Shown piece by piece: positions 48,283 through 58,883 of a stretch of 64,000 bases of DNA. The notes below the pieces were generated by a model. It did not search any database and was not told where the DNA came from. It worked only from the letters and a program-made list of their open reading frames with translations. How positions within the stretch are numbered: position 1 is the first letter of the stretch; the number at the start of each line of letters is the position of its first letter. Origin of the DNA: Mucidula mucida (lineage: Eukaryota > Basidiomycota > Agaricomycetes > Agaricales > Physalacriaceae); NCBI GenBank assembly GCA_015501055.1, contig JADNYV010000013.1, positions 248,001-312,000 of the forward strand, read 5' to 3'. Both the position numbers and the translations under genes were made by a program.

Positions 48283-51201
48283 ACAGCTTGAGCTTGGCAG
48301 CTCTTCGGTAACGTGTAATTTTACTACTTCGATGTGTAGAGCAATTGGATACACGACATGATATGAACGCGATCGTGCCATCAATTTTCCGGTTACTCAT
48401 CGTCCACCGGCCAAAAAGTGAACCCGCTAGCGTTCCCTCCGCATCGACACTCAATCAGCCGCGCAACATCATTTATTTGTAGCTGCACAGTGCAATAGTA
48501 TTATCTAGGATTGATTGTGTTAATAAGGTACCATTTTATACTTTATACAGAAACACCTTGGAAACACCCATGCTCAGAATTCTCTGGAGTGATCAATCAC
48601 TTTTACCCATCTCATCAACATCTTCCTCATGCCAGTCTTTCATTTGAGCTGTTGAGTTGACTGTTTAGCTTTGAGGTGTGAACTGACGCGCAGAGGCTCA
48701 GGCTCGAGGAACGAGGGCCTAAGAGCCTCTGCCAGGCCAGGCGTAAGTGAGCAGACGGCCCTCTGAGACTCTGAGATTGTGTAGATAGACATGTATTATG
48801 TATACATGCCTTTCGTTGGGGACACCCGATTAGGACATTGCGCGTCCTGCTCGCAACTCCCATCTCGCTCGCTCTTTTTCTTCCCACGCTCCTACTCCCT
48901 TTACGTGGTGGGTTGTCTGGATCCGTGTCAAGGTCCAGTTCAGCCTTCCACCCGAGTTCTTCGGCTGCTGAGGCGGTTCGGTTTCCCCATGCACACCCTG
49001 GTGTGGCCGCATCACCCATGGAAACCCTTTGCCGTTCCCCTTTCTCCAGCCGGGACCTCACCCCCAAACCACACAGTATCACTGACACCGCTCTCTTATA
49101 CATCTCCCAAGCTGGTCGCCACTTAGCTTGGTGCCTAAATTGGACAACGGACCATCACACTGCTAAACGCCGAAGTAGTGGACATCAGTAAATTGGTCAA
49201 CCCTTTTATCCCACTGACATGTTTGCTGGAATCCACTGCAGGGGCAATCCGTGGAATTCAGTGTACAACACAGTGAAAACCACTAATCCTCACAGTAAAG
49301 TACTACAGCAGCTGTGCCATGGCTCCCGCGCCCTCCTTCAATACTGCCACACGCCCTGGATAGCAGAGAATGCATGTATTGCCTACTAGTACGCTACAAC
49401 ATTACAGACTTCAACTAATCTACCCAATGTGAGAACTAAAATGTGCGTATTGTATTGAGGTTGGTTGTTGAAGGTGTAGCCTAGCTGTTGCCCTTCGTCG
49501 CCGCTCAACGTTCAATTGTGGTGTTGTTCCCCCGCTGGGTCCACTCGACAACAATGATGCCAATGATGGTTGCAAAGGACAAGTTCAACATCACATTATG
49601 TTGAGGCTAAGCCGATGACAAAATGCGTAACGGAAAGCTGCAAGTCGGGCAAAGTATAGTCTGTTTTTAGTGGCTACCCCGATGTAGGGTATTCGGTGTT
49701 TGCCGGGGACACGTGCCATCCAATTGGACGCGTTATTCCGCGTAGCCTCATACAATTTACGCGCCATATTACTTTTCCTACTCTATTTGAGGTTAAGGAT
49801 AGACTTGAAGGATGTCTGAGTGAGCTGCGATGACAATGACGATGAAGAACCGAAGACATCAGCCAATTCGCTGACAGATGGAGTGATAGAGGCGGTTTGC
49901 ATGTCTGTCAATTCAAAAGGGGAAACTGGTGTTTCTATTGAAGTAGATTCAAAATTTGCTTGAAGGTAAAAGACATTGTCGCATATATACGATTAAACGA
50001 GGTTGATGGAAGTGACAGACGAAGCTGTGTAGCACTGTTCCCAAAGCGAATTTCCTTTTTGGTTCTTCCTAATTGGGACGAAGGTCCATCACCTACAGGC
50101 TACATGACAGGCGCGACCTAAATCAGACTACTATAAACGGAACTTGCTTCCGGCTTTATACGTAGGCTGACTGCGGGAGACTAGGCAAAGTACCGAGCTC
50201 ACTGCCTACTACACTTAATGGTCTTGCCAAACATAACCAATCTCCCAATCACGGAACCCTCGGCGGATGCACCAGATCCAGTGACCCGACTCAAATTGTA
50301 TTGATCGGATACAAGCGCGTATAGTGTTTAGTGGTTTGTCGTCGGTCTCATGCGCGTTGCTGCTCCTGTCCAGATCGTTATCGTAGCGACATGGCGTTGA
50401 GCTATCACCTCTCCAGTTCATCATGATCCTTTGCTCCCTCTAAATCACGGCCAATTCGTATCCGACCCCGTTCTATATCTACACCCTCCTTTTCTTGTCC
50501 TAACAGTTACATGGAATCAGTTGACCCTTCATCACTGCGTTCATTAAAAGACCAGTGACCAGCTTCTTGGACGACAAACATCTCCGCAAGGTACGCCAGT
50601 CTAGAATATCGGCTTCGGACATAGCTTTCATGAAAGTCCATCTCGCTTGGTTGGGGTGTTGATGACTGATGCGGCACTCTCGCACCATGCTGGCGCCAAA
50701 CGTCTTAACTGCGTGCTTGATGGATCTGAATACCGCGTTCCGGATGCTGTAGTTTCTCCATTCAGTACTGCTTCACAGCTATGTAGGTTTGTCGTTCACG
50801 CACGTTCTGATCGCGTGTTCTGGTAGTCTGTCCTTACATCGCGATGAGAATTTTCGAGTTGATTTAGCGTAACCGCGCAATTCATTTAATGCCGTCAGCG
50901 TTCGGTAAATCACCTCGGAACGCGTCTATATCTATCAAAGCGCTCAATGAGGGATATGAGCCATTAGCTGTACTACCTGAGAGTCTCGTCACCGAGCATA
51001 ACGCTACTGGACAGCCAAAGCCCTCATTGGCACGCGTGATAAGCGCGCATGCCTGTGCCGGACTGCCGGAGCGCGGGAGAAAGAATTATCTTATCTGATT
51101 AGCCTTTAATCGAAAATCATTCCAACAGCCTCATTACTTTAAAGCTCCCTCCATGACTCACGGTTGCCCATCTCTTTTTCCCTCCCTTTTCTACCCTAGC
51201 T
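48283..51201. other. 2.9-kb gap without a supported gene
   Basis: Open frames at 48627-49191 on both strands overlap and lack domains. Frames on the minus strand at 50215-50424 and 50500-50688 (WTFMKAMSEADILDWRTL) have some protein-like character, but no splice model joins them. I see no RNA gene. It may hold decayed genes. Confidence 0.4.
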
Positions 51202-53119
51202 ATGCTCTCTCTAGCGTCTACCTCTCACAGGGTGGCTACCTCTGTCCAGTGTCAGCGAAAACAGGCCTTCAAGGCGTTCTATGCGGTTAGGATTCAGATT
51301 CATCCCATGCTCGATCTAACACGCGCTTTGCAGACGATTCGCAGTCTGAGGCAGCAGCCCGTCTCCGATGGGAACGACACAACCCCGGCAGACAATGCAA
51401 GTTTCTCCCACCTGCTTTGGGCCAAAAAAATTTAATTCGTGTTTTTAACAGGACTTTATTCTGTCGATACTACGAGCCAATCCATCAGTTCGGGATGCAC
51501 GCGGCTATCTGGCGTCTTTTGGTCCCCGTCCTCAAAAATCCAAGCTCGAAGTGCCTGACTTGACTCTTCCCTTGGCCCCCGACATACAGCAGAAAGAAAC
51601 TAGCGTCGAGCCCGTCGCAGAAACCAAAACCACCCCAATCATAGATGCGATCCTCGACCCCGTCGTGCGCCGGACAGCTCTCGTCAAGGTCCAAGCGCCT
51701 TTCACTGATGTCCAACTTGAGAGTATAGCTCGCGGAATGGTCTACCTCGAAAAACTCGGCCTGGTCAGCGTCATGGTTGTCGAAGTCGACAACGCCCGGG
51801 ATACACAGGAGGATCGTGCTGCTGTTATCGAGGAGGTCATGCGCGTCGTTTCGTCCTTGGAGCGACAAGGTTCCCGGGCACGCCCTGTGCTGGGTGCTGT
51901 CGCGAGGCTCGGCCCTGGACCGCATGAGTCTGAAGATGCGCACGACTTTCCTCCCCCAGAGGCACACACCGTTCCCTCTGACCTCACGCCAATCCGCTCT
52001 GCGCTCCGCGCGGGCGAGATCCCCGTCATTCCCCCATTCGCTCTTGACTCGTTCTGCCGATCTGTGCGCGTCGACGCGAACGACGTGATCGCGGCGCTCG
52101 CGCGCGGTATGGCGGAGGCTGCGGTGCAGGATGCCGCTGCGGGGACTCACAGCGATGTGGATTTGATGCCGCTCCGTCTCATGGTCATCAATCGGGAAGG
52201 CGGTATTCCGTCCTACGCACGTTCAGGACTGCCCCATCTTCTCGTGAATATGTCGTCTGAATATGAACACATCACAGACACCTTCCGCGGCACTTGGCGA
52301 CACTCCCATCCCACGGCGCTCGCGAATTTGTCCTTGGCACGAAAATGTCTGGCCTATATGCCCCCTTCGTCATCTGCTATCATGGTTTCCCACCGCTCCC
52401 CCAGTTCTCTCATCGCCAACCTCATCACGAACAAACCTGCCGTGAGCTCCAGTCTTCCCCACGCCCTCCTACAAGGCAATCGGAAACTGACGCCTCATAC
52501 TCCCACGCTACTGCGACGAGGGCTTCCCATCCGTGTTGTTCGCTCGGTAGCGGAGATTGATCAAACGAAAATGACCCACCTGCTTGAAAAATCATTCGTC
52601 CGCACTCTTGATGAGAACAAATTCTACGGGCGCTTAGAGAAGACATTGGATTTCGTGGTTATCGCGGGAGACTACGCAGGTGCCGCGATAGTGACGAACG
52701 AGCCGTCACCGGAGGCGTCGAACCCGATATCGTACTTGGATAAGTTTGCGGTGCTTCCGAGCCATCAAGGGGACGGGACCGTTGATTTCCTGTGGGTGGC
52801 GCTGCATGATGAGACGTATGGATTGGGGCATCCGTTCTCTGTCAACCCGAACGGGGGCAAGGGAGGGCAGGGCGAGGGACGCGATCTCGTGTGGCGGAGT
52901 CGTGCGAATAATCCGGTGAACAAGTGGTACTTTGAGCGGAGCTCTGGGCATGTGAGACTGGGCTCGTGGGTGTTGTTTTGGTGCGATGCGGAGAAGCATC
53001 TGAAGATTGAGCAGAGTAGGCGTGGGATGGCTGGGCTGTCGTATGTTGAGGATTGGGAGAAAGGGAGGCTTGCGTATTGGGCGGATGTTGTTGAAAAGAT
53101 ACCGTCTACGTGGAAATGA
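51202..53119 (+). CDS. ARG2: Mitochondrial amino-acid acetyltransferase (N-acetylglutamate synthase)
   Basis: First step of arginine biosynthesis, acetylating glutamate in mitochondria. Three exons (introns 51286-51333 and 51397-51451) encode 604 aa. The second intron has a GC donor with perfect GCAAGT consensus; only this join gives ADN followed by DFILSILRANPSVRDARGYL. The N-terminus MLSLASTSHRVATSVQCQR is basic and Ser/Thr-rich, as a mitochondrial presequence. The amino-acid-kinase-like domain covers the first two thirds. The NAT/GNAT domain carries YLDKFAVLPSHQGDGTVDFL, RSRANNPVNKWYFERSSGHV and WVLFWCDAEKH. No frame defects. Related enzymes are feedback-inhibited by arginine. Confidence 0.93.
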
Positions 53120-53164
53120 ACGGTTGGGTCTTCTGATGATTAGAAGTACTTTGTGTTCTTATAA

Positions 53165-53262
53165 TTGTACTGTTATGTTACAAAGGAGACAAGCATAGCT
53201 TTGAGGGGATGGAAATAGAGTTACGTGGGCATCCTGCATTTCTCTTTGGAGGAGTTGAAAGC
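53165..53262 (-). pseudogene. 3'-end relic of the AT-hook-tailed gene
   Basis: About 100 bp matching 62415-62510, the last codons and 3' flank of the gene at 62464 (shared gttac-a-ggagacaag and tttctctttggaggag). It lies 45 bp downstream of the ARG2 stop and upstream of the first NTPase-nuclease gene, so fragments of the AT-hook gene precede both nuclease genes. Confidence 0.75.
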
Positions 53263-53417
53263 TTGTTGATCAGCTCGTAGATGGTTTTTTTTTGCTCTGT
53301 ATAGACGCCTGAAAGTTCAAATGCAACTTAGCTTACGGTTGTATTCGCAGAGATCCGAGGAAAACGCATTGCCTCACCCAGTCAAATCCGGTCCGGCGGA
53401 GTTCGAATTTAGAGTAG

Positions 53418-53438
53418 CGATCGATCAATAATCGATCG
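53418..53438. promoter_or_regulatory. CGATCGAT palindrome upstream of nuclease gene 1
   Basis: Perfect inverted repeat CGATCGAT / ATCGATCG with a 5-base spacer. It ends 38 bp before the ATG at 53477. A shorter version sits at the equivalent place in front of nuclease gene 2. Possible regulator site or simple shared ancestry. Confidence 0.55.
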
Positions 53439-53476
53439 TGCTCTTGTAGGTCAACCGCCACTTGACCGCCACCATC

Positions 53477-56400
53477 ATGTCCAGTCCGGACGACAAACGT
53501 TCACGCCTCGAAGCTCAAGTTTCCGATGAGGTTGACACCGCTGAGCAGCGACCAGCTGAATCTACCTCTCTCTTCACTGAAGACGAACATGCTGAGCTCG
53601 ATACGTTAGTCAACGATCAACTCGAAGTCATTAACAACAAAACTCTTCGAGCTCTAAAATTAGGACTTGTCGATGTCCACCCGTATTACCGTCTGTTTGC
53701 GGCCTCTATTGTTGGCACGGTTTGCAAGTACTCCAAAAATCGATTGAGGGCGGGTTTTGTACTGGACGGTCACATTAATAATCATCCTAAGTTTCCTCCC
53801 AAAGAGTTGGCCGACATGTTGGAAGAAGATCTGGACTTCTTCACTGCTGTTCTGTCTGCTGCTACGATCGGACAGTTCAAAGATATCCGCGACTACGGTA
53901 AGCCGCGTTCAGTGTTTTTTTTAACACTGTCTAACCAGATAGTATTAGACTTTTTACATTCAAAAAGCTCTGCGTCGGCGCCCGGTTCAAGCCCAGAAGT
54001 GACAGCTCCAGAGAAAATTGGTACTGACAGTGTTACCTGTACGCGATAAATTCTGACTGTCATGTTAGCCGTCGAGAATTCGTGGAAGATCGATTTCAAA
54101 GGCGATCAGCCAAATTCTTCCTGAAAATTCTCCAGAATTATCAAGCAGATACCCTCAGGCTATATTACGCGCGATTTGTGACTATCACTCAGTCGTCCGG
54201 TACGGGAAAATCTCGTATGATTGACGAGGCCGGAAAAGAAGTCATCCTAATACCTGTCAATCTCTCGGTAGCAAAGCGTACGTGCATGGGAGCCGCTTTG
54301 GAATGTATCTGACGTTCCTTGATAGCCTACCCGCCCAGTGATCCTTCCATCCGAGAATGGCTCATTCGCTCTGTCGCCGAGACCGCGGAAGTCATGTATT
54401 TCAGGGCGCTAGCGCTCCTCTACGGTCTTTTTACTCAGACCCAGATTTGCTTGGAAGAGTTGGCAAAGAGCTTACTCAATGAATCTGCACATGATGGAGG
54501 TTAGTTCAAGGCACTTCTAGTCAGTCGTCGACTCAGCTAAAACTGTATTAGCGTCGACACGAAGAAGGTTGCAGCGATTGGCCAGTAAGCTACGTGATTA
54601 CTTCATGAAGGGAATGACGTTCGGAGAACATGGACTCAACCGACGCACTTTTCATAAAGCGGTAAAAGACCTGGCCGAAGAGGTATGTCACCGTGAATAC
54701 GTGATATCCAGTCTACTGTTCACTAAGCCCACAATTCCAGTTCTTCAACTCTAAAGCCCCTCTCAAGGGCAAGCCTATTAGTCCTACTCAAGTTGGTGAG
54801 GCTGATCGGGGTAAGTGACTGGTGACAACAAGCATTCCATACTCACTCGTGCATCCTTTAAAGTGCTCAAAGCTGCTTCAAATTTGTCGGCATTCATTGA
54901 TCCAAACCGTGTGCTATCGGACTTGGCACCCACTATACTATTGTGCTTTGATGAGTCGCATGATCTCATAGGGCGTACTGCCCGCGCTCCTTCTCAATTT
55001 TCGGAGCTCCGGCGTGCATTGCGTGTGGTAAAGAAGTCCCCATGTGGGCTATATTTCTCTCAACCGCGGGCAAGTTCCATCTGTTTGCTCCCGATCGCCC
55101 TATGGATCCTTCTGAAAGAATCAACACGGATGAACTGAAGACTTACGATCCCATCACCGAAACTGGGTTCGATGAATTTGCAGAACGTGTGGTCAGCGGC
55201 GGTCCACAGTCGACCCTTAGTAGTATTGCGTCCACTCACCATATGGCCCATCTAGGCCGAGCCTTGTGAGTATTCGAGTTTGTGGCCGTCGTCAAGTTCA
55301 CTGACTCCTTCCAGGTTTGCAGCCCGCTTCGACGAGGGCAGCCCGTCAGTTCGCAAGAGCATTGTGAGTTTTGCGCGAGCTAAGCTTCTGGGCTACTTTG
55401 AGGGCCATGAACCAGGAACCATGCCGGACGCTGCAAAGTTGGCCTGTCTTGCAGTTCGACTTGGTCTTGATTTCAGAGCCGCTAGCTCGCAAGGAGCCGA
55501 AGCGCAACGCGTCCAGGTGGAACGGCACATGCGTATAGCTCTATTCGCCAGTGCCAGCGACCTTCGCATGGTCACCACCTCCTCTTCGGAACCTCTCCTT
55601 GCCGAAGCTTCATGCATCACTATGAGGGCATCCAAAGATTGGACAGCTGCAGACTCCTTACGAAAACACTTCCGGTCCTCTGAAATCAGCCTTGGTGACC
55701 GCGGAGAGTTTGCCGTTGCATTGCTTGCGTTGCTTGCTCGTGATGCTGCTGTAGCGCAAAACAGTAACGCTGTTCAAGAGACCACGACTCTGCAGCAGGA
55801 TGGAGCACAGCGTGTCATCACTGTGACCGGTTTTCTCAAGGCGCTTCTCGAGACCAGCGACGGCGAGCTAGTAGCACAGCCCCCCACATCCTATCGAGAA
55901 AGCGACACTGCATTTCACTCACTCGAAGATACATTCGAAGACGGAAAGATTTGGTTTAACCATTTTGTTCGTGTCGATGACTACGACGTCATCAACCAGG
56001 AGTTTTTGTGGCGCTTAATCAGTCGCGGAGCGGCTGTCATCTGCGCGACGAACCAGCGAGGCATTGACCTTCTGATTCCGATCCTCATAGGAGATGTCCT
56101 CAGAAAGGAGAGTGTCACTGCAATTCTCATACAGGTCAAGAATGACAAGAGCTACACGGAAAAGCCTGCTAGGTGGTTATTCGATGCCATGGATCCTTTC
56201 CGAGTTGGCCTTTTTTCTAAAGGTGTTGTCCCTCTACCTGTTATTCGCATGGTTTTTGCCGTAGCATCGAAGGAGTCGGCGGTTAACTACCTCCAAAGAG
56301 GATATATACCTCGCCTCCAAGAAACGGTACCTGGACGAGCGGTACCTGCACCTGGACTAAAGACTTCATTTACGGCGTATGACATTTGGTGTTCTGGGAT

Positions 56401-56719
56401 TACCAGTCGGACTTTCCGTGCGATATCCCCAGACCAGGATGTCATCTACGAGGATATCCTTCTCCGCGCCAGGAGTCTCGCTAATCCGTACACACCAATG
56501 GAGAAGCCCTCAGTTTTTGAAAAGGAACGGGGAGATATGCGGCGGGCGATGAATCCGGGCGTGGCGGCTTTGTCACAGCACCATCAGCGTTATATCGACG
56601 ATACGCAGGATTCGAGTGTTGATGTGATATTGGACGACTCGATCCCGGAAACACAACAGGAACAATTTATCGAGGAGCAGAAGAGTGCCAGCGCGACTCG
56701 AGTGTATAGATCTTGGTAG
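53477..56719 (+). pseudogene. P-loop NTPase-REase protein of Crinkler-RHS type, copy 1 (one-base frame break)
   Basis: Starts MSSPDDKRSRLEAQVSDEVD after a CCACCATCATG context. Layout: an Asp/Glu-rich N-terminal helical part (TLVNDQLEVINNKTLRALKL...), Walker A in QSSGTGKSRMIDEAGKEVIL, a PPSDPSIREW segment, Walker B ILLCFDESHD, and a C-terminal domain with GIDLLIPI and ILIQVKNDK. The last two fit the D...QxK core of a PD-(D/E)xK nuclease. This is the order described for Crinkler-RHS effectors, which abound in basidiomycetes. Compared with copy 2, one base is missing at about 54105 (GGCGAT-CAGCC against GGCAATGCAGCC), putting a stop 15 bases before the Walker-A exon would resume. Otherwise all introns and the 479-codon last exon are open. 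The break is either recent or an error. Confidence 0.72.
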
Positions 56720-57200
56720 GAAGTAGGTTGATCAAATGTACAAACAGCACATTATGTAAATCACACAATGTTCAAACGACACGACCGTGGCTTTTATGCC
56801 CACTCTGATGGCTTATCGTTTTTGGTACATTGCTACTAGTACTCTACCCTCGGCACGTTGGACTGACATTTGGCGGGTGAGGAGGTTGTCGGCGTCAATC
56901 CCCAAGTCAACAATCTCGTGCGCTCGGTTCGACAAGTCAGGAACGACATCCTGTGGATCCTGGATTCTAGTGTCATAGTCGCAACGGGTACTATGGCGCA
57001 TTCAGTAGTGGCGTTGCAGGGCACGACCGGAATGGGCAAAGAATTGGCCTCGTTCATCATGTTCCTTTTGTGTTCGCAACCGAATCAGGAATAGCCACTC
57101 GATCAAAGCCTATCAAAGCTGACACTTCAATCTGGGCGTAGGCAAACAGGTTGCAAACAGGCACAAAGTGTCTGACACCAGTGATATAAGAGCTTAGAGC
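56720..57200. other. Gap between nuclease gene 1 and the F-box pseudogene
   Basis: The first 90 bp match the 3' flank of copy 2 (62042-62190). The remainder has overlapping short frames only. Confidence 0.4.
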
Positions 57201-58541
57201 ATGACTCTTCGTGCCTCAAACTTCGACTCAAGTGAAATGGACCTCCCAGCATTCGATTACCAGAATGTTCCGCCTCCCTCTTCACCAGCCCATAGCCTTG
57301 AAAAGACTGAAGAAGCACTTGTCGACATTCTCCATCCCGCTTGCCTTCTTCCTTCGGAGCTCCTTCAGAAAATCCTCACAATCTTCGTTTAAGACACCAT
57401 GTCCCCAACATTTGAGGAGCTCGCCACCGGAGATTTTGTGGACAGTCGGGACTTGCACGCTGGTCCTTGGCTTCTCTCTCGCGTCTCCTCTCGCTGGAGG
57501 AGCATCTCCTTCGCAATGCCACACCTCTGGGCCCGCATCAATGTAAACCTGGATCGAGAGAAGCCTTCCCTCTGGACCCTCTACGATTCGTACCAGAAGA
57601 CCTGTACAAACTTGCACGTGAAGTATTATATCAACATCTACTCACAACGCAGTGATATCAAAAATGATGAGATTTATGGCCCACTATCTACGAGCTGCTA
57701 TCACTGGCAGTCGCTTGGGTTATCTCTACCGGGAGCCGCTTTTTTCAGACTGCATTATTGTACTCCTTGGGGTATATATGGCTCATTGGAGGATGTGCGA
57801 CTGCATATACAGTCACCGACGCCGGAGGAGTTGCCTGTGGTGCCCCCTACTGGTCAATGTTCCATACTGGAACAAGCGCCGTGTCTACGATCGCTCATGG
57901 TCAACAATGTTGTTGCGTTCAGGCATATCTTCCGTGTGCCATGGAGTCTCATGACCCGTTTCGAGCTGGCTGGAAGTGTTGAGACGGCCTTCCAGGATGA
58001 CTTTTCTAGCACGTATGTCACTGCTATACACGAACTTTTGGGAGGACTTGTGCATTTGGAGTATGCATGTCTTAACCCACGCGGCGATCATCCATTCCCC
58101 CCGCAATCTCTCGGGCAGAATTATGAAAATGCCTCTCTTCGTTGTCTTACGCTTGGAAGAGTTGGTGCAGGGATCAGAGACGAGCTGCTTCTACATACGG
58201 ATCTTCCTTCCCTTGAAGTTTTAGCCTCCTCCGGCGTCTATGTGAAGGATTTTCCGAAGCCGCTCGATTCTCGCACAGGGGCTTCTATCCGGGACTTGTC
58301 TCTATTCGTGTCTGAAGAGGACATCTATTCGCTTGTCGCTTTCCTTCGCTCGACACCTAACCTTCACACCTTGGAAATTCGCACAATGGTTAGTCTTGAT
58401 GTTAAAGCGTCCATCCTTTACGAGGACGAGTTGGTGCCACATCTCAAATTGCTCCGGATTCGAGGCCCTAAAACAACAAGTGTGGTGGAAGTGATGCGAG
58501 AAGTGGAGGCTCCGAAACGGTCTCCTCCGTTGCACGAGTAA
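57201..58541 (+). pseudogene. F-box protein with premature stop inside the F-box
   Basis: A single long frame of 446 codons is interrupted once, by TAA at 57390-57392. Before it is LPSELLQKILTIFV, the first half of an Agaricomycete F-box. After it, in the same frame, is FEELATGDFVDSRDLHAGPW, then WLLSRVSSRWRSISFAMPHLW, the second half. The rest is a Leu-rich-repeat-like body (LEYACLNPRGDHPF, SLRCLTLGRVGAG, LHTLEIRTMVS) ending SPPLHE. Because the frame is kept on both sides, this is a base substitution, not an indel. Translation from ATG 57399 would give a 380-residue protein without half the F-box. Confidence 0.8.
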
Positions 58542-58689
58542 TGCTCTGGTGGAATACCTTATACGTTTATTCTGAATGCCTCTTTACTATCGGACTTACA
58601 TGTGTACTGCTGAATACTGTCCTGTAAGATCCCATACTACCAGAAGTACTGTCTGGCCTTCAATGGTCAGTAACAGCCACGAGTTTGCA

Positions 58690-58790
58690 TCAATCCACTT
58701 GGGCTCGGACTATGCTGTTTGCCCAGACACAACCAAAAACAGGCTCATTTCCAGATGTTGAAGGCGGAGGAGCGAGTGTTGAACACTTCA
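58690..58790 (-). pseudogene. Internal relic of the AT-hook-tailed gene
   Basis: Minus strand reads PVFGCVWANSIVRAQVD, matching PVFGLVWADGTVRAHVD of the gene at 62464-64000. It is followed at once by nuclease gene 2. Same orientation as the parent. Confidence 0.8.
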
Positions 58791-58850
58791 TGCTCAATGC
58801 GAAGGTTGGCTACAACTCAAGTACTCGAGCCACCCGGCGGAGTTCCGCAG

Positions 58851-58867
58851 CGATCGACGATCGATCG
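58851..58867. promoter_or_regulatory. CGATCGA palindrome upstream of nuclease gene 2
   Basis: CGATCGA / TCGATCG with a 3-base spacer, 16 bp before the ATG at 58884. Counterpart of the longer palindrome at 53418-53438; flanking sequence GTGCTCTTG is also shared. Confidence 0.5.
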
Positions 58868-58883
58868 TGCTCTTGCCACCATC

